Positions 1 through 11,600 of a stretch of 64,000 bases of DNA are shown here, one piece after another. Positions within the stretch are counted from its first letter, which is position 1, and each line of letters opens with the position of its first letter. The notes under the pieces were generated by a model. It did not search any database. It saw nothing but the letters and a program-made list of their open reading frames with translations, and had not been told where the DNA came from. The position numbers and the translations under genes were made by a program. The DNA comes from Mesorhabditis belari (taxonomy: Eukaryota; Nematoda; Chromadorea; Rhabditida; Rhabditidae). The DNA lies in the NCBI GenBank assembly GCA_958450365.1, contig CAUEEP010000760.1:1101962-1165961 (forward strand), read 5' to 3'.

Positions 1-120
1 AATAATCAATACAACTTTAGCTGTGCCTCGTGGGCGAAGAACGGTTTCTGTGACAACACCTCCTACGACTCAGCCACGAAGATCAAGTACTGCAAGAGCA
101 CATGCAACTTGTGCAGTTAG
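1..120 (+). CDS. ShKT-domain protein, 3' terminal exon (partial)
   Basis: Frame 1 is open from the window edge to TAG at 118-120 and encodes 39 residues. It shows the C-terminal part of a ShKT domain: a CxxWAxxGxC segment, then a Tyr, then YCxxTCxxC just before the stop. Five cysteines are visible; the sixth, normally about eight residues earlier, lies outside the window. ShKT domains are common in nematode secreted proteins (astacin proteases, tyrosinases, small cysteine-rich proteins), often at the C terminus, so the parent protein cannot be named from this piece. An AATAAA at 177-182 fits as its poly(A) signal. An internal TTTAG at 16-20 could be a splice acceptor, so the true exon may start near base 21. 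The name comes from a sea-anemone peptide but does not imply a toxin here. Confidence 0.75.
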   Translation, partial: NNQYNFSCASWAKNGFCDNTSYDSATKIKYCKSTCNLCS

Positions 121-176
121 ATAAATTTTGGCTAATGAATCATGGATAAAGAAAGCTGTCATCTGTCTAATGAAAT

Positions 177-182
177 AATAAA
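177..182 (+). promoter_or_regulatory. poly(A) signal AATAAA after the ShKT exon
   Basis: Perfect AATAAA 57 nt after the ShKT stop codon, a normal spacing for a short nematode 3' UTR. Confidence 0.5.
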
Positions 183-218
183 TCTTTCACGCAAATCCCT
201 GTCTATGGCTTTCAAAAA

Positions 219-410
219 ATGAACTCAAGCTGGTTACTTGTGCTGCTGTTGGTTTCCAGCTGGCTTTGGAGAGCTTTAGAGTTGATTAAGTTACTATAGA
301 TTATTATACTATTATTATAAACTATTACTATATAAAAATCAAGCTAGAATGAAGAATTCAAGCTGGTTACTTGTGCTGCTGTTGGTTGCCACTTGAATTT
401 ATATTCATTT
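219..410 (+). pseudogene. two copies of a signal-peptide-like mini-frame
   Basis: ATG at 219 opens a frame starting M-N-S-S-W-L-L-V-L-L-L-V, and ATG at 349 opens M-K-N-S-S-W-L-L-V-L-L-L-V-A-T then stop. Both share a block containing AAGCTGGTTACTTGTGCTGC, so they are duplicates. The peptides look like secretory signal sequences. A TATAAAAA stretch lies about 15 nt before the second ATG. Both frames stop early unless spliced, and the possible donor (TTG|GTT) is weak. They may be first exons, or decayed first exons, of a small secreted protein, perhaps a relative of the ShKT gene to the left. Confidence 0.35.
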
Positions 411-806
411 TTAATGAAAAGCTTTAGCCATCACTTTGGAAAGCTTTAGAGTTGGAGAGTTACTAAACTACTAACTACTAGTTTTTCCTAAGAGTTACTA
501 ACTACTAGTTTTTCCTCTGAAACGCTGGCTTCTCAGAAAATTACTTTCTCATGTTTCTCATACCAATAATCATGGTTTGAAACCTGAAACATACAAAATT
601 TTTCCAAGCCCTTCCTCAGTCTTTTGGCTATTGCACGGTGCTTGATCTTTTCCTGGTGTTCCTCCCCCTCTCACTTTGGATCACTTTGGAAAACTTTAGA
701 GTAGAGGTAATTGTATGAACTTTTAACTTTTGGCTCTTTTTGCAATTCTCAAAAACCCGTATTTCAACACTACTGATTGTTAGAAATACTAAAAACTTTG
801 TGTTTC

Positions 807-1296
807 AAGTAAAAAAAACTTTCAGGCTAGTTATGGGTCGTTTTTTGAGTACTTTGATAGACGCGCATTTTGTGATAACATTTAACAATACATTAGAAAT
901 CAAAAACAAAACAACAACTCAATACGATCAATTAGAGATCATAACTAGAAACCGTATCATTTCTTGTATCAATAGCTTCGTTTCTGCCATTCCTAGCTGC
1001 AGTAGCTCGATCTTCTAAACGTTGATACAACTTTTCTTCTCGATTTACAACTTTCCTTCTCGATTCATCTATCATAGCTCCATTTTCTAAGCGTTTCCTG
1101 CAAATTCCCGTACTCTTTAAAGGCAATTCAACTTTCGCAGCTCCATCTAAACGTTGCCCCATCATTACGGTGGCTTTTGCGGTGACTTTTGTATTGTTTT
1201 TGATTTCTAATGAATTGTTAAATGTTATCACAAAATGCGCGTCTATCAAAGTACTCAAAAAACGACCCATAACTAGCCTGAAAGTTTTTTTACTTT
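807..1296. mobile_element. palindromic MITE-like element with about 100-bp arms
   Basis: The arm around 807-915, containing TTTGATAGACGCGCATTTTG, is repeated in reverse complement at about 1186-1296. The core (about 916-1185) is not palindromic and carries a protein-like minus-strand frame (separate entry). The size and structure match a non-autonomous DNA transposon. Confidence 0.6.
932..1270 (-). CDS. unrecognised frame inside the palindromic element
   Basis: A 112-codon minus frame whose outer part is the element arm, while the middle (about residues 30-105) has protein-like composition: polar, Arg/Glu-rich, probably helical, with segments such as QRLDGAAKVELPLK and REEKLYQRLEDRATAARNG. 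I do not recognise it. It could be a host exon captured by the element, the remains of an element-encoded protein, or chance. No convincing acceptor was found at its 5' side; a weak donor-like GTTTCT lies at its 3' side. Confidence 0.3.
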   Translation of the reverse strand: MGRFLSTLIDAHFVITFNNSLEIKNNTKVTAKATVMMGQRLDGAAKVELPLKSTGICRKRLENGAMIDESRRKVVNREEKLYQRLEDRATAARNGRNEAIDTRNDTVSSYDL

Positions 1297-1639
1297 AGAT
1301 ATTAGCTTGGCTAATAAGAAAGGTTAATTTTAAGAAAAATTATGTTCTGTCTTTACAAAGAAGGCTTGGTCAAAGCTTTTTCCTTTGAATAATATTTTTA
1401 TTGTTTCAGCTCGACAAAGAGGGATGACCAAAAATTCAAAATCAGGGCTGCCATATTCTTTGAATTCACGTTAAACAAGAAATCATAAACACGGATTGTC
1501 ATCAGAATATTTGTACTGTTTTTTGAGAAGCTGCTCTTACTTACAAAAAATGTTGCGTTTGGTAGGATCGCTTCAAAACGGGGAACGAGACGTTGGAAGA
1601 TGGAAGATGTTGGAAGATGGAAGTTGCAACCCATGGAAA

Positions 1640-2060
1640 GCGACCGATTACTTTGGACGACCCGCTGTTGCTGAGCGAGGTCGACTTGGACCATTTCAAA
1701 GTTAAAGTTGTAGAAAATTAACAGAAAAGTTCGGATGTACTCATAGTACAATTGAAAACCATTTACACAAGCTTGGAAAATCATCTCGAAGCGGGAAATG
1801 ATTCCCCCACGACCTCACTGATGCCGACAAAGCTTCACGAGTCACCTTGAGCTCTGTTCTTCTACGCAAAGCTCACCATCGTGACTTTTGGAAGTATTTT
1901 TTGACATCTGATCCGACTTGGCTTCCGTATGAAAACATTCAACTCCATGGTTCAATCCGCTTTCAGCAGTATAAATGGTGAGTTTTTGAGGCGAAGGTTT
2001 TGCTAGTTAGAAACTGGAACCCTCAGAAAGGTGGAAACCTTGAAAAAAAGCGGGCTCCCA
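1640..2060 (+). pseudogene. mariner transposase fragment, broken
   Basis: From about 1733 the frame reads TEKFGCTHSTIENHLHKLGK, the mariner helix-turn-helix region. This is followed by PHDLT, the -SSVLLRKAHHRDF- linker, and TSDPTWLPYEN, corresponding to the first catalytic Asp block, usually (T)GDEKW. An in-frame TGA replaces the Trp of the usual W-x-P-H-E-L motif, and there are frameshifts on both sides. No terminal repeats were identified. Dead copy of a Tc1/mariner-superfamily transposase. Confidence 0.7.
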
Positions 2061-2334
2061 AGTGCACAAGTACCTCAAGATCATCTTCGGATGATTTTTG
2101 TCATCTTTTCAATTTGAAGAAGAGAAAGAGTCGCTTTCAGTTTTCTAAACCGCACCAAAATTAATTTCAATAAATCGAACTCTTTAAACTCTTTATTATC
2201 TCCAAAATTTGCATAAAATTTTTTACTTTCTCGAAATGCCAAATAAAAATTTAAAGAAAACTAAGTTGGCAGCTTTTTTAGTTAAAAAGAAAATCACAAT
2301 TGAAAACTCTTTGTTCTTTCGAAAAGCTTTAGAA

Positions 2335-2405
2335 ATTTTGTAAAGGAGAAATTTTGTAAAGAGAAATTTTGTAAAGGAGAGATTTTGTAAAGGAGAGATT
2401 TTTTT
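2335..2405. repeat. short tandem repeat, unit TTTTGTAAAGGAGAGA-like
   Basis: About four imperfect 17-20 bp units, followed by an oligo-T run. It lies between the broken mariner and the stomatin 3' end. Confidence 0.6.
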
Positions 2406-2582
2406 TTGTTTTGGAAAGCACTCGGGTAAAATTGGAAGATCAGCTAGGGGAGAGAAGCCTGAGAATTAGAAAAATGAAACATAAAGATTGAAATAAAGAT
2501 TGAAAACCCGATTAAAATGACTGTACAAAAAAAACGGGGAAATGAAATATTCAAAATTGAAAATCAGAATTGAAAAGAATAT

Positions 2583-2649
2583 TCAACTAAGCCAATGTTT
2601 TATCAATTCGATGGGAAGCGGGAAAATGATCGTCGAGTTTTTTTCGGCG
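2583..2649 (-). CDS. stomatin-like gene, terminal exon
   Basis: Acceptor ATTTTCAG. Encodes [21 protein letters not shown] (shown without a break here as 21 residues only in name: [10 protein letters not shown] then [11 protein letters not shown]), stop TGA at 2585-2583. This conserved segment normally precedes a variable tail, which is almost absent here. Confidence 0.93.
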
Positions 2650-5600
2650 CTGAAAATGATTTGGTTGATGCAGGGCTATTGTAAGAACGAATTTGAGACC
2701 AATTTTTGAGTCATTGTCATTGTCTAGCTATATTCATTGTCTAGCTTTGTCCTCACATCCAAAAATCCGATTCACTTACGCGACAGAATTCAACGTCTGC
2801 AAGTAGCGGAGCTGAAGAGCGGCTGGCGATTGAGAGATCACGTGGGCGGCTTCTCGAAGTGATCGAGAAGCCAATTGTTCTCCCTCAGCTGCTATTACCT
2901 GTGAAGAAGCAATATATTACTTTATAAATTTATAGATAACAATGTATTACTTTATATATATTTATAAAAAATAATATATTACTTTATATATTACTTATTA
3001 TAAGAAGCAAAGTTTTTGTGTGTCTGTCGCTTCTTAACTCGAGTTCTAGTGGAAGTTTCGGTCTGTTTTTTGTTGGGACAATATTCAATCGACTACGGGG
3101 GTTTGACCTGTCAAATCAGAATTGTAAAATCTTTAACTATTTTTGAGTAACGTTGAGAAAACGAATTTGGCGGCGAGATCAAAGGGGTTTTCGCAGTGAG
3201 ATCAGGGGTTACTTAGAAAATGGATTCCGGCCCATTTTCAATATGTAATAAGCTACGGGGATTTGAAAGGTCAAATCAGAATTGAAAAATCTTTAACTAT
3301 TTTTGAGTAACGTTGAGAAAACGAATTTGGCGGCGAGATCAAAGGTTACTTTGAAAAATGAATTTCGGGCCCATTTTCCTGTAATCGAATACGGGGTTTA
3401 GAACTGTCAAACTTGATTGACAAAAATTGATTGCTTCACTGATAATAAGCATTTTTGCTTCATTGCTAATAAGCTTTGTGTTAAATCCAAATCAGTTACA
3501 GGCTGTGCATTGACTCTACTTCATCTCTTCTTTATCAGCTTTTGCATTGCTAATCTCTATCTAACCTTTGCTCTAGCCTCTCTTGTCGCCTCAGCTTCAG
3601 CAGCCATCGCTCTTTGTAGTTGTACGGGTAAACGAACGTCTTTGCTAAAAATTGGAAAGATATTTAGTTATCTTTTCAATATAGTCTAAACCTAAGCCTA
3701 AACCTAAGCCCAAGCCTGAGCCTAAGCCTGAGCCTAAGCCTGAGCCTAAGCCTAAGCCCAAGCCTAAGCCCAAGCCTAAGCCTAAACCTAAGCCCAAGCC
3801 TGAGCCTAAGCCTGAGCCTAAGCCTGAGCCTAATCCTAAGCCCAAGCCTAAGCCCAAGCCTAAGCCTAAACCTAAGCCCAAGCCTGAGCCTAAGCCTAAG
3901 CCCAAGCCCAAGCCTGAACCTAAGACTAAGCCTAAGTCTAAGCCTAAGCCCAAGCCTGAGCCTAAGACTAAGCCTAAGCCTAAGTCTAAGCCTGAGCCTA
4001 AGCCTAAGCCTAAACCTAAGCCCAAGCCTAAGACTAAGCCTAAGTCTAAGCCTAAGCCTAAGACTAAACCTAAGCCTAAGCCTAAGCCCAAGCCTAAGCC
4101 CAAGCCTGAACCTAAGACTAAGCCTAAGTCCTAAGCCTAAGCCCAAGCCTGAGCCTAAGACTAAGCCTAAGCCTAAGTCTAAGCCTGAGCCTAAGCCTAA
4201 GCCTAAACCTAAGCCCAAGCCTAAGCCTAAGCCTAAGTCTAAGCCTAAGCCTAAGACTAAGCCTAAGACTAAGCCAAAGCCTAAGCCTAAGCCTAAGCCT
4301 AAGCCTGAGCCTAAGAATCTTTCTTAGGCGCAAGAAAATCTTTTAAGATATTTTAAGATATCATAGGATTTCGCAAATTATCCTTTTTCTATCTTTTTAT
4401 CTAATCCAAACTTCAAACTCACATCTCAACTCTCTCCACTTTGATTCCCCAACTCTCAGTGGCATCATCGAGGACACCCTGTAAAAAGTGCAAAGTTTTA
4501 AATAGCTTACAATTATCTGCTAGACTGTCCAGAAAGTCTTTTCGTTTCTTTTCATACTTCCGTTTAAAAGTTTAGTTTTCGTTAATTAAAGTGTCTAAAC
4601 CGGATCATCATTTGCGATTTTTCGCAATAATTATAAAAACCTCTACAAAGAAATTGGTTGAATGAATTTTTCTGAAAATTTGGCTATATACTTAACTTTT
4701 TGTGCTCTATCTTTTATTTATTGACACCGAGATAGGTTTCCTTAGCGAAAATGCCTAAACCGTATCATTGGTATCATTTCTGGACTTTCTGGACAGCCTA
4801 AATACTTTAATAGAACGCCACCGCATAATGACGGGCGTACAGTAACGTACAGTAACGTACAGAAAATCCCGTTCTCCGCACTGCTTTACGCTACAATTTG
4901 CACTTGAATGTCAAATGATAGCTCTTGAAATTTAGTAGTTTTTGGTACCAAAAGTGTAGTTGGGAAAAATCTAGGTGCTGAGCAAGAATGATTTTCTAAA
5001 GAAGCTAAACTACGCGACTGTACGAGGCGTTCTATTAAAGGATTTAAGGTATTTATTTATCCAACCTGCATACTAATCGCCAACGCATCACGATCCGATA
5101 AAATCTCAGCTAAATCTTTTGTTCCCAACATATTTCTCAGAGTTGTTTGAGCAAGTAGGCGAGTCGAATGATGCGCATTTTCCACGTTTGCTACCTAGAA
5201 ATCAGAAATTTCAGCAATTTCAGCAATTTTTGCATTAATTTCTTAAGTTTTTGTAATTCTTTATTGAAAATTTACGGGTTTTGCAATTTAAAGTTGAATG
5301 GTTTTAGCTTTAAAAGTTCATCTCTCATTTGCCCGTTTTTCGACAATTCAAACGTTCTTTAGCTGCAAAATAATGCTAAAAAATGATTATTTTAATGTTA
5401 TTTCATTTATGATAAGATAGTTTTTAAAGTTTTTAGTGAAAATTTTCATTTTAGAAACAATTTTTCATAAGATTTTCATAATTTTTCTTGATTTTAAGCT
5501 AAATGACCGATTTGATCCAATTTCTAATTAATAGTATTAGACGGTTGGACGGATCGGATCGGCCTAGTCAGATCGGTTGGATCTATCGGATCAGATCGGG

Positions 5601-8600
5601 CTAGCCCGATCGTTCGAATGGATCGGATCGGGCTAGCCCGGTCAGTTGGACGGATCGGATTGGGCTAGCCCGGTCGGTTGGACGGATCGGATTGGGCTAG
5701 CCCGGTCGGTTGGACGGATCGGATTGGGCTAGCCTGGTCGGTTGGACGGATCGGATTGGGCTAGCCCGGTCGGTTGGACGGATCGGATTGGGCTAGCCTG
5801 GTCGGTTGGACGGATCGGATTGGGCTAGCCCGGTCGGTTGGACGGATCGGATTGGGCTAGCCCGGTCGGTTGGACGGATCGAATCGGGATAGCCCGATCG
5901 TTCGAATGGATCGGATTGGGCTAGCCCGATCGTTCGAATGGATCGAATCGGGCTAGCCCGATCATTCGAATGGATCGGATCGGATTGGATCGGTCCTAAT
6001 CCGATTTGATCCAACCCGATAATCATGTCTAGTGGTTATAACAGGAAAGTACTTGTAACTCTTGTAACTCTTGTAACTGGCTCTTGTAACTTATATTAGG
6101 TTGAGGAAAAAGTAATGTCGGTTTTGAAATCCCGTTGTTGGCAATTTTCCCGTTCTTTGCTTATTTTCTTTTGCGATTTTTTTTCAAATAGTTATCAGCT
6201 AGACACTCTATACTTTCATATTATATTTGACTTTTAGAAATTTTTACAAATTTAACAATATTTTCAGGTACATAATGCAAGACGAAAAGTTTCGACTTCG
6301 AGCCGCTTTGTGGTATGATTTTAAATAAGGGAAATCGATGAGTTTGGTTGGAAACTTCTGTGCCCCTTATAGCCCGGACCTGGCCCCATCAGATTATTTT
6401 TTGTTTCGGTCGTTGAAGAGTTTTCTTATGGGAGAAAAGTTCGAGAATCATGCACAGATCAAAAAAAGCAGTGGACACTTATTTTGGCTCGAAAACTCCT
6501 TATTTTTTTGAGGATGGGATCAGGGAATTGCGAAGGGACGAAGATGAGAACAAGTAATCAATAAGAATGAAGAATATCTCATTGATTGATGTGCGTTTGT
6601 TTATTCTTTTAGCAATAAACAATTTTGTGACAAAAACCGACATTACTTTTTCCTCAACCTAATATAAATCAGAAATTAGAGCCTCTTCAGTAATCCCTAC
6701 AGCACAACGATCAAAAAAACAAATCCCAGCAAGCTTTGGTAGATGAAAAATGTCATTTTGATGCTGATTTTCGTGCTAATGAACTTAAAATAGCTTCAAC
6801 ACTCTTCAAGAAAAAAGCAAACCTTAAAACTTAGACCTTAAAAGACCATAAAATTACAAAATGCAAGACGAAAAGTTTCGACTTCGTGGCCGCTTTGTGG
6901 TATGATTTTAAATAAGGGAAATCGATGAGTTTGGTTGGAAACTTCTGTGCCCCTTATAGCCCGGACCTGGCCCCATCAGATTATTTTTTGTTTCGGTCGT
7001 TGAAGAGTTTTCTTATGGGAGAAAAGTTCGAGAATCATGCACAGATCAAAAAAGCAGTCGACGCTTATTTTGGCTCGAAAACTCCACATTTTTTGGGAAT
7101 GTGAAGCGAAATATGGGAATGTGAAGCGCAAAAATCAGTGGCTTTCTCTAGGGCAACCGCCAGAATCAACTTCAAAACCCGATATTCATGGAAAGAAACT
7201 AATGCTTCGCTGTTGGTGGAATACAAAAGGTTTGGTGTATTATGAGTTGTTGAATCCGGGAGAAACTGTCACCGCTGATCTTTATTCAAAACGGTTGATG
7301 AGAGTTAAGGAGGCTTTAAAGAAATTGGGTGTTGAAACATCAAAATTTCTCTAGGTCAACCCCCACAATCAACTTCAAAACCCGATATTCATGGAAAGAA
7401 ACTTCGACACTTATTTTGGCTCGAAAACTCCTTATTTTTTTGAGGATGGGATCAGGGAATTGCGAAGGGACGAAGATGAGAACAAGTAATCAATAAGAAT
7501 GAAGAATATCTCATTGATTGATGTGCGTTTGTTTATTCTTTTAGCAATAAACAATTTTGTGACAAAAACCGACATTACTTTTTCCTCAACTTAATAATTC
7601 TTATATAAAGATCTTCAAATTACTAAAAAAACTAAGGCAATTGAGCAAATCAAACTCAAAAATACTGAATTCTATTTAATTTCTGCTCTTTAGCGTCCTC
7701 CCGGATACCCCAGGAGGACTATTCCAAAAATAATCGGTTACCAACACCGGATTATTCATCCAGGTCGGAATCCCAAGCGTACCTTGTTGTACTGGGTTAT
7801 AACCAATGAGAGAAAGATTTTGGAGCCCTTTCTGTGCACACACTGCGCCAGAAAGGGAATGTTTATGGGGGAAAGAAAAGAACGCAGAGAGAGCGCTCAA
7901 TCTGTCCTTTTCCCCCTTTCTCTCTTCAGCTGACCCGCCAAAAACACAGCCGCTTTTCTCGTTGCCACTTTCGAAAGAGGCTGTTTGTTTTCTCTTTCTA
8001 CATTTCGAAAGGAAAAATCGTTCAGTGCTAGTCTTAAATGGAAATTCTTGAATTTATCTCTGAAAAACCTAGATACTTCTGGTATTTTGGTACAAAATGC
8101 ACGACTGGACAATGAAATATGATATTTGAAAAAAGATCGTCACTTTCGCGCGTCTGTAACTCTCTTGTCTTTACCGTACTTCTAAATATTAATATTACCA
8201 TTGTGTAGCCCTTGAAAAGAGCTTTCAGAAAATGTATCACACTAATAGTTTAAACTCAAAGACATGGGAGTTACAGACGCGCGAAAGTGACGATCGTTTT
8301 TCAAATATGATAACTTCATTGTCCAGTACTGTAGATACTTCTGGTATCTACAGTACTGGACAATACTTCAGTTTGAGCAAAGTGGTAGAGTCTAGGGTGC
8401 TTTACGGTTAACGGCGGGGGGTAGTGATGATCGCCGGTGCCCAAGTTCTTGACCAACTTGCAGCTCATTTTTAAGCATCTTAAACTTGTCAGATTATGAA
8501 GTTTTAATAAGATTTAGATAGCTTAGAACGTCAACTTTCAGAAACTATTTGTTTCATAAAAGATTTTTAACAAAAACCTATCTAAAATCGGACTGCAAAA

Positions 8601-11600
8601 TGGTCAAAAACTCGCCTCTCCCCCTCGAGAATCGCTCGACGCTCCTCCCCCGATAACCGTAAAGATTCAAGTCTAGTTTATAAACAAGACAGGGCTTGAA
8701 CTATTCGGAGTATTATTTTTGAATTTTTGAATTGACTCACCGATACGGTTGCATTTGAAATTCGATAGTAAACGACAGCATCCACCGAGACGGTCACCGA
8801 ATCTTTCGTCAAGATCTAAATGTTACCAAGTTTTTGTTGAAGTTTTGGTTTCTGTTGTTTTGTTGTTTTCTTTTCTTTTGTTTTCTTGCTTTCTTGTTTC
8901 CTTGTTTTCTTGTTTTCTTGTTGTTTCCAAAGGATTTTCTAATCGTAATTGCCCTTTAGGTCTGATTTTAATCTTGCCCTTCACTGTGGTCAGGCTCTCG
9001 AAAGTTTAGCTGCTCTGTCCAGAAAATCTTTTCGTTTCTTTTCATACTTGACAATAGTAAGCTTACTTGACAATAAAAAATAACATTTTCTAACTTTACA
9101 AATTCCAAAACATTCAACAGTAGAGTGTTTTCAATTCAACGGAGGCTCAATTCAATTCAATTCAACCCGATTCAACCTCCACCGTACACAGAAGATCCAC
9201 CAATTCAAGCGAGAATATCGAGGCATTCTCGATCAATTCCCACCATTTCGGGAACTGTCGACGAGACACAAGAGTCAAATGTTTAGAGAAAACATTGATC
9301 AATTTTCAATTACCGTATTTCATTGGCATCAAATAGAAAAGAGGAATGCTGGTTATTCACTTGTTGAAACATTATTGCATGTATCATTTGGAGTAGAGTG
9401 TGTTCCTCGCGAGTAATGCGTTTTTTAAAACGCAAAAATCACCGTACTTGAACTCAAAGTTTGAACTCAAAGTATACGACTCAAAGTATACGACTCAAAG
9501 TATCCGACTGAAAGTATCTTGTGGTCCCATTTACCTCTTGTGGTGGCACATTGAACGAAACCGTTCTCAAATCGACTTTCGTATACGCTTCAATGCATGG
9601 AAGAACGAAGAAAATGCCTGAAAAGTAAAGAAATATGACAGGAAAATGGGAAATTAAATTGAAATTTTTCATTTTTCATCTTATTTTCATCTTCTTTTCA
9701 TCTTTTTATCTTATTTTTGATCACTAACCTGGCCCCCTTGCTCCACCACCGATCAAACGACCCAACCGGAAAATAACGGCTCTTTCGTATTCTTGAACTA
9801 CCTGAAAATTGTACTTGAACTACCGTTTTACGAAAAATATTTGATTTTTCTTGTAAACCTTTTTGATCAACTCACTTTTATGCAAAATATAACCGAAATA
9901 GGAAACGTGGAGAGCATTAGAATCCACGAGAGAAACATCAGCAACCAGCCACAAAAACCCATCCCAGCATCGTAGGCTTCAGCTGAAAAATAACAAAGAA
10001 ATTGTCTTGTACGCGTTGACAGAGAAAAATTTTCTAAAATGCCCAAGCTACCGTAATCTGTACTGTACTAGCTACCGTAATCCGTACTGTACTAGCTACC
10101 GTAATGCGTACTGTACTAGCTACCGTAATCCGTACTGTACTAGCTACCGTAATGCGTACTGTACTAGCTACTGTAATGCGTACTGTACTAGCTACTGTAA
10201 TCCGTACTGTACTAGCTACCGTAATCCGTACTGTACTAGCTACCGTAATGCGTACTGTACTAGCTACCGTAATCCGTACTGTACTAGCTACCGTAATGCG
10301 TACTGTACTAGCTACCGTAATCCGTACTGTACTAGCTACCGTAATCTGTACTGTACTAGCTACTGTAATCCGTACTGTACTAGCTACCGTAATCCGTACT
10401 GTACTAGCTACCGTAATCCGTATTGTACTAAGTACTGTAATCCGTATTTTACGCTGATCAATTTGACTTACGATTCTGATTTTTCGGGTAATAGCTGAGC
10501 TTGAGTTGGGCGAGTGATTGTCGACGGGCTTCTTTCTCTTCTTTAGCGAAGATTAGGGGATTCAGAGTGAATCTGAAAAACTATAGATTTGTAAAAAGCA
10601 AATAAGTACTGTAGTTATTGTAACTGATGCATTTTAGAGAAGTAACTGGTAAGAGTAACTCTGGAGAAGAGTAACTCTGGACTAACCCGCAGATGTGGGT
10701 TAGTCCAGAGCATGAACCTTGAGAATTGATTCAAGAATCAATCAAGATTCAAGAGCAGCTTCTTTCCAGTAAAAGGAATTCTTTAGTTTTTAAAAGCTGG
10801 ATAAGTTGAAAAGCTACCGTAATCTTTTCTTTAGTTTTTAGTTAAATTGATTTCTCTATATCGAAAACTATACCGTAAATACTTTAATAGTACCCCACCC
10901 CCATAATGCTAGGCTACACAACACTCCGCACCGTCATTATGGGGCTGGGGTACTATTACAGTATTTACGGCTCGTTTGGCATGACCCAAACCGGCCCAAA
11001 TCATTTAAAGTTAAAATTAAAATACTTTAATAGTACCCTATCCCCATAATGACGGTGCAGAGTGTTGCGTAGTCTAGCCTTGAACGAGTTTTTCTCGACA
11101 CTGGTTTATGCTACAATGTTCGCTTAGGTATGAAAAAATAGCTGAAATTCAGGGCTATTTTTTGCTCCTTAAGCGCGCATTGTAGCAGAAACCAGTCTCG
11201 AGAAAAACTCGTTCAAAGCTAGACTACACAACACTCTGCACCGTCATTATGGGGATAGGGTACTATTAAAGTATTTTAATTTTAACTTTAAATGATTTGG
11301 GCCGGTTTCGGCCATGCCAAACGAGCCGTAAATACTGTAATAGTACCCCACCCGCATAATGACAGTGCAGAGTGTTGCATAGTCTAGCTTTGGACGAGTT
11401 TTTCTCGACACTGGTTTATGCTACAATGCGCGCGTAAGTATCAAAAAATAGCCCTGAAATTCAGGGCTATTTTTTGATACCAAATACGCATTTTTTGAAA
11501 GTACGGGCGCTTTGAAAAAAATGAAATACTAAAAAACACGACTGCAACTACGCGACTGCGACTACGACTGCGACTACGCGACTGTACGAGGGCGGTGGGG

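Noticed and set aside
1398..1784. 128-codon minus frame
   Set aside because: Antisense shadow of the broken mariner transposase at 1640-2060.
3645..4333. Long minus frames of Leu/Gly/Arg repeats
   Set aside because: They are translations of the telomere-like hexamer array in several frames.
9481..9672. 63-codon minus frame with its own ATG, as a separate small gene
   Set aside because: Only 9535-9617 is coding: it is an internal stomatin exon; the ATG lies in the intron.
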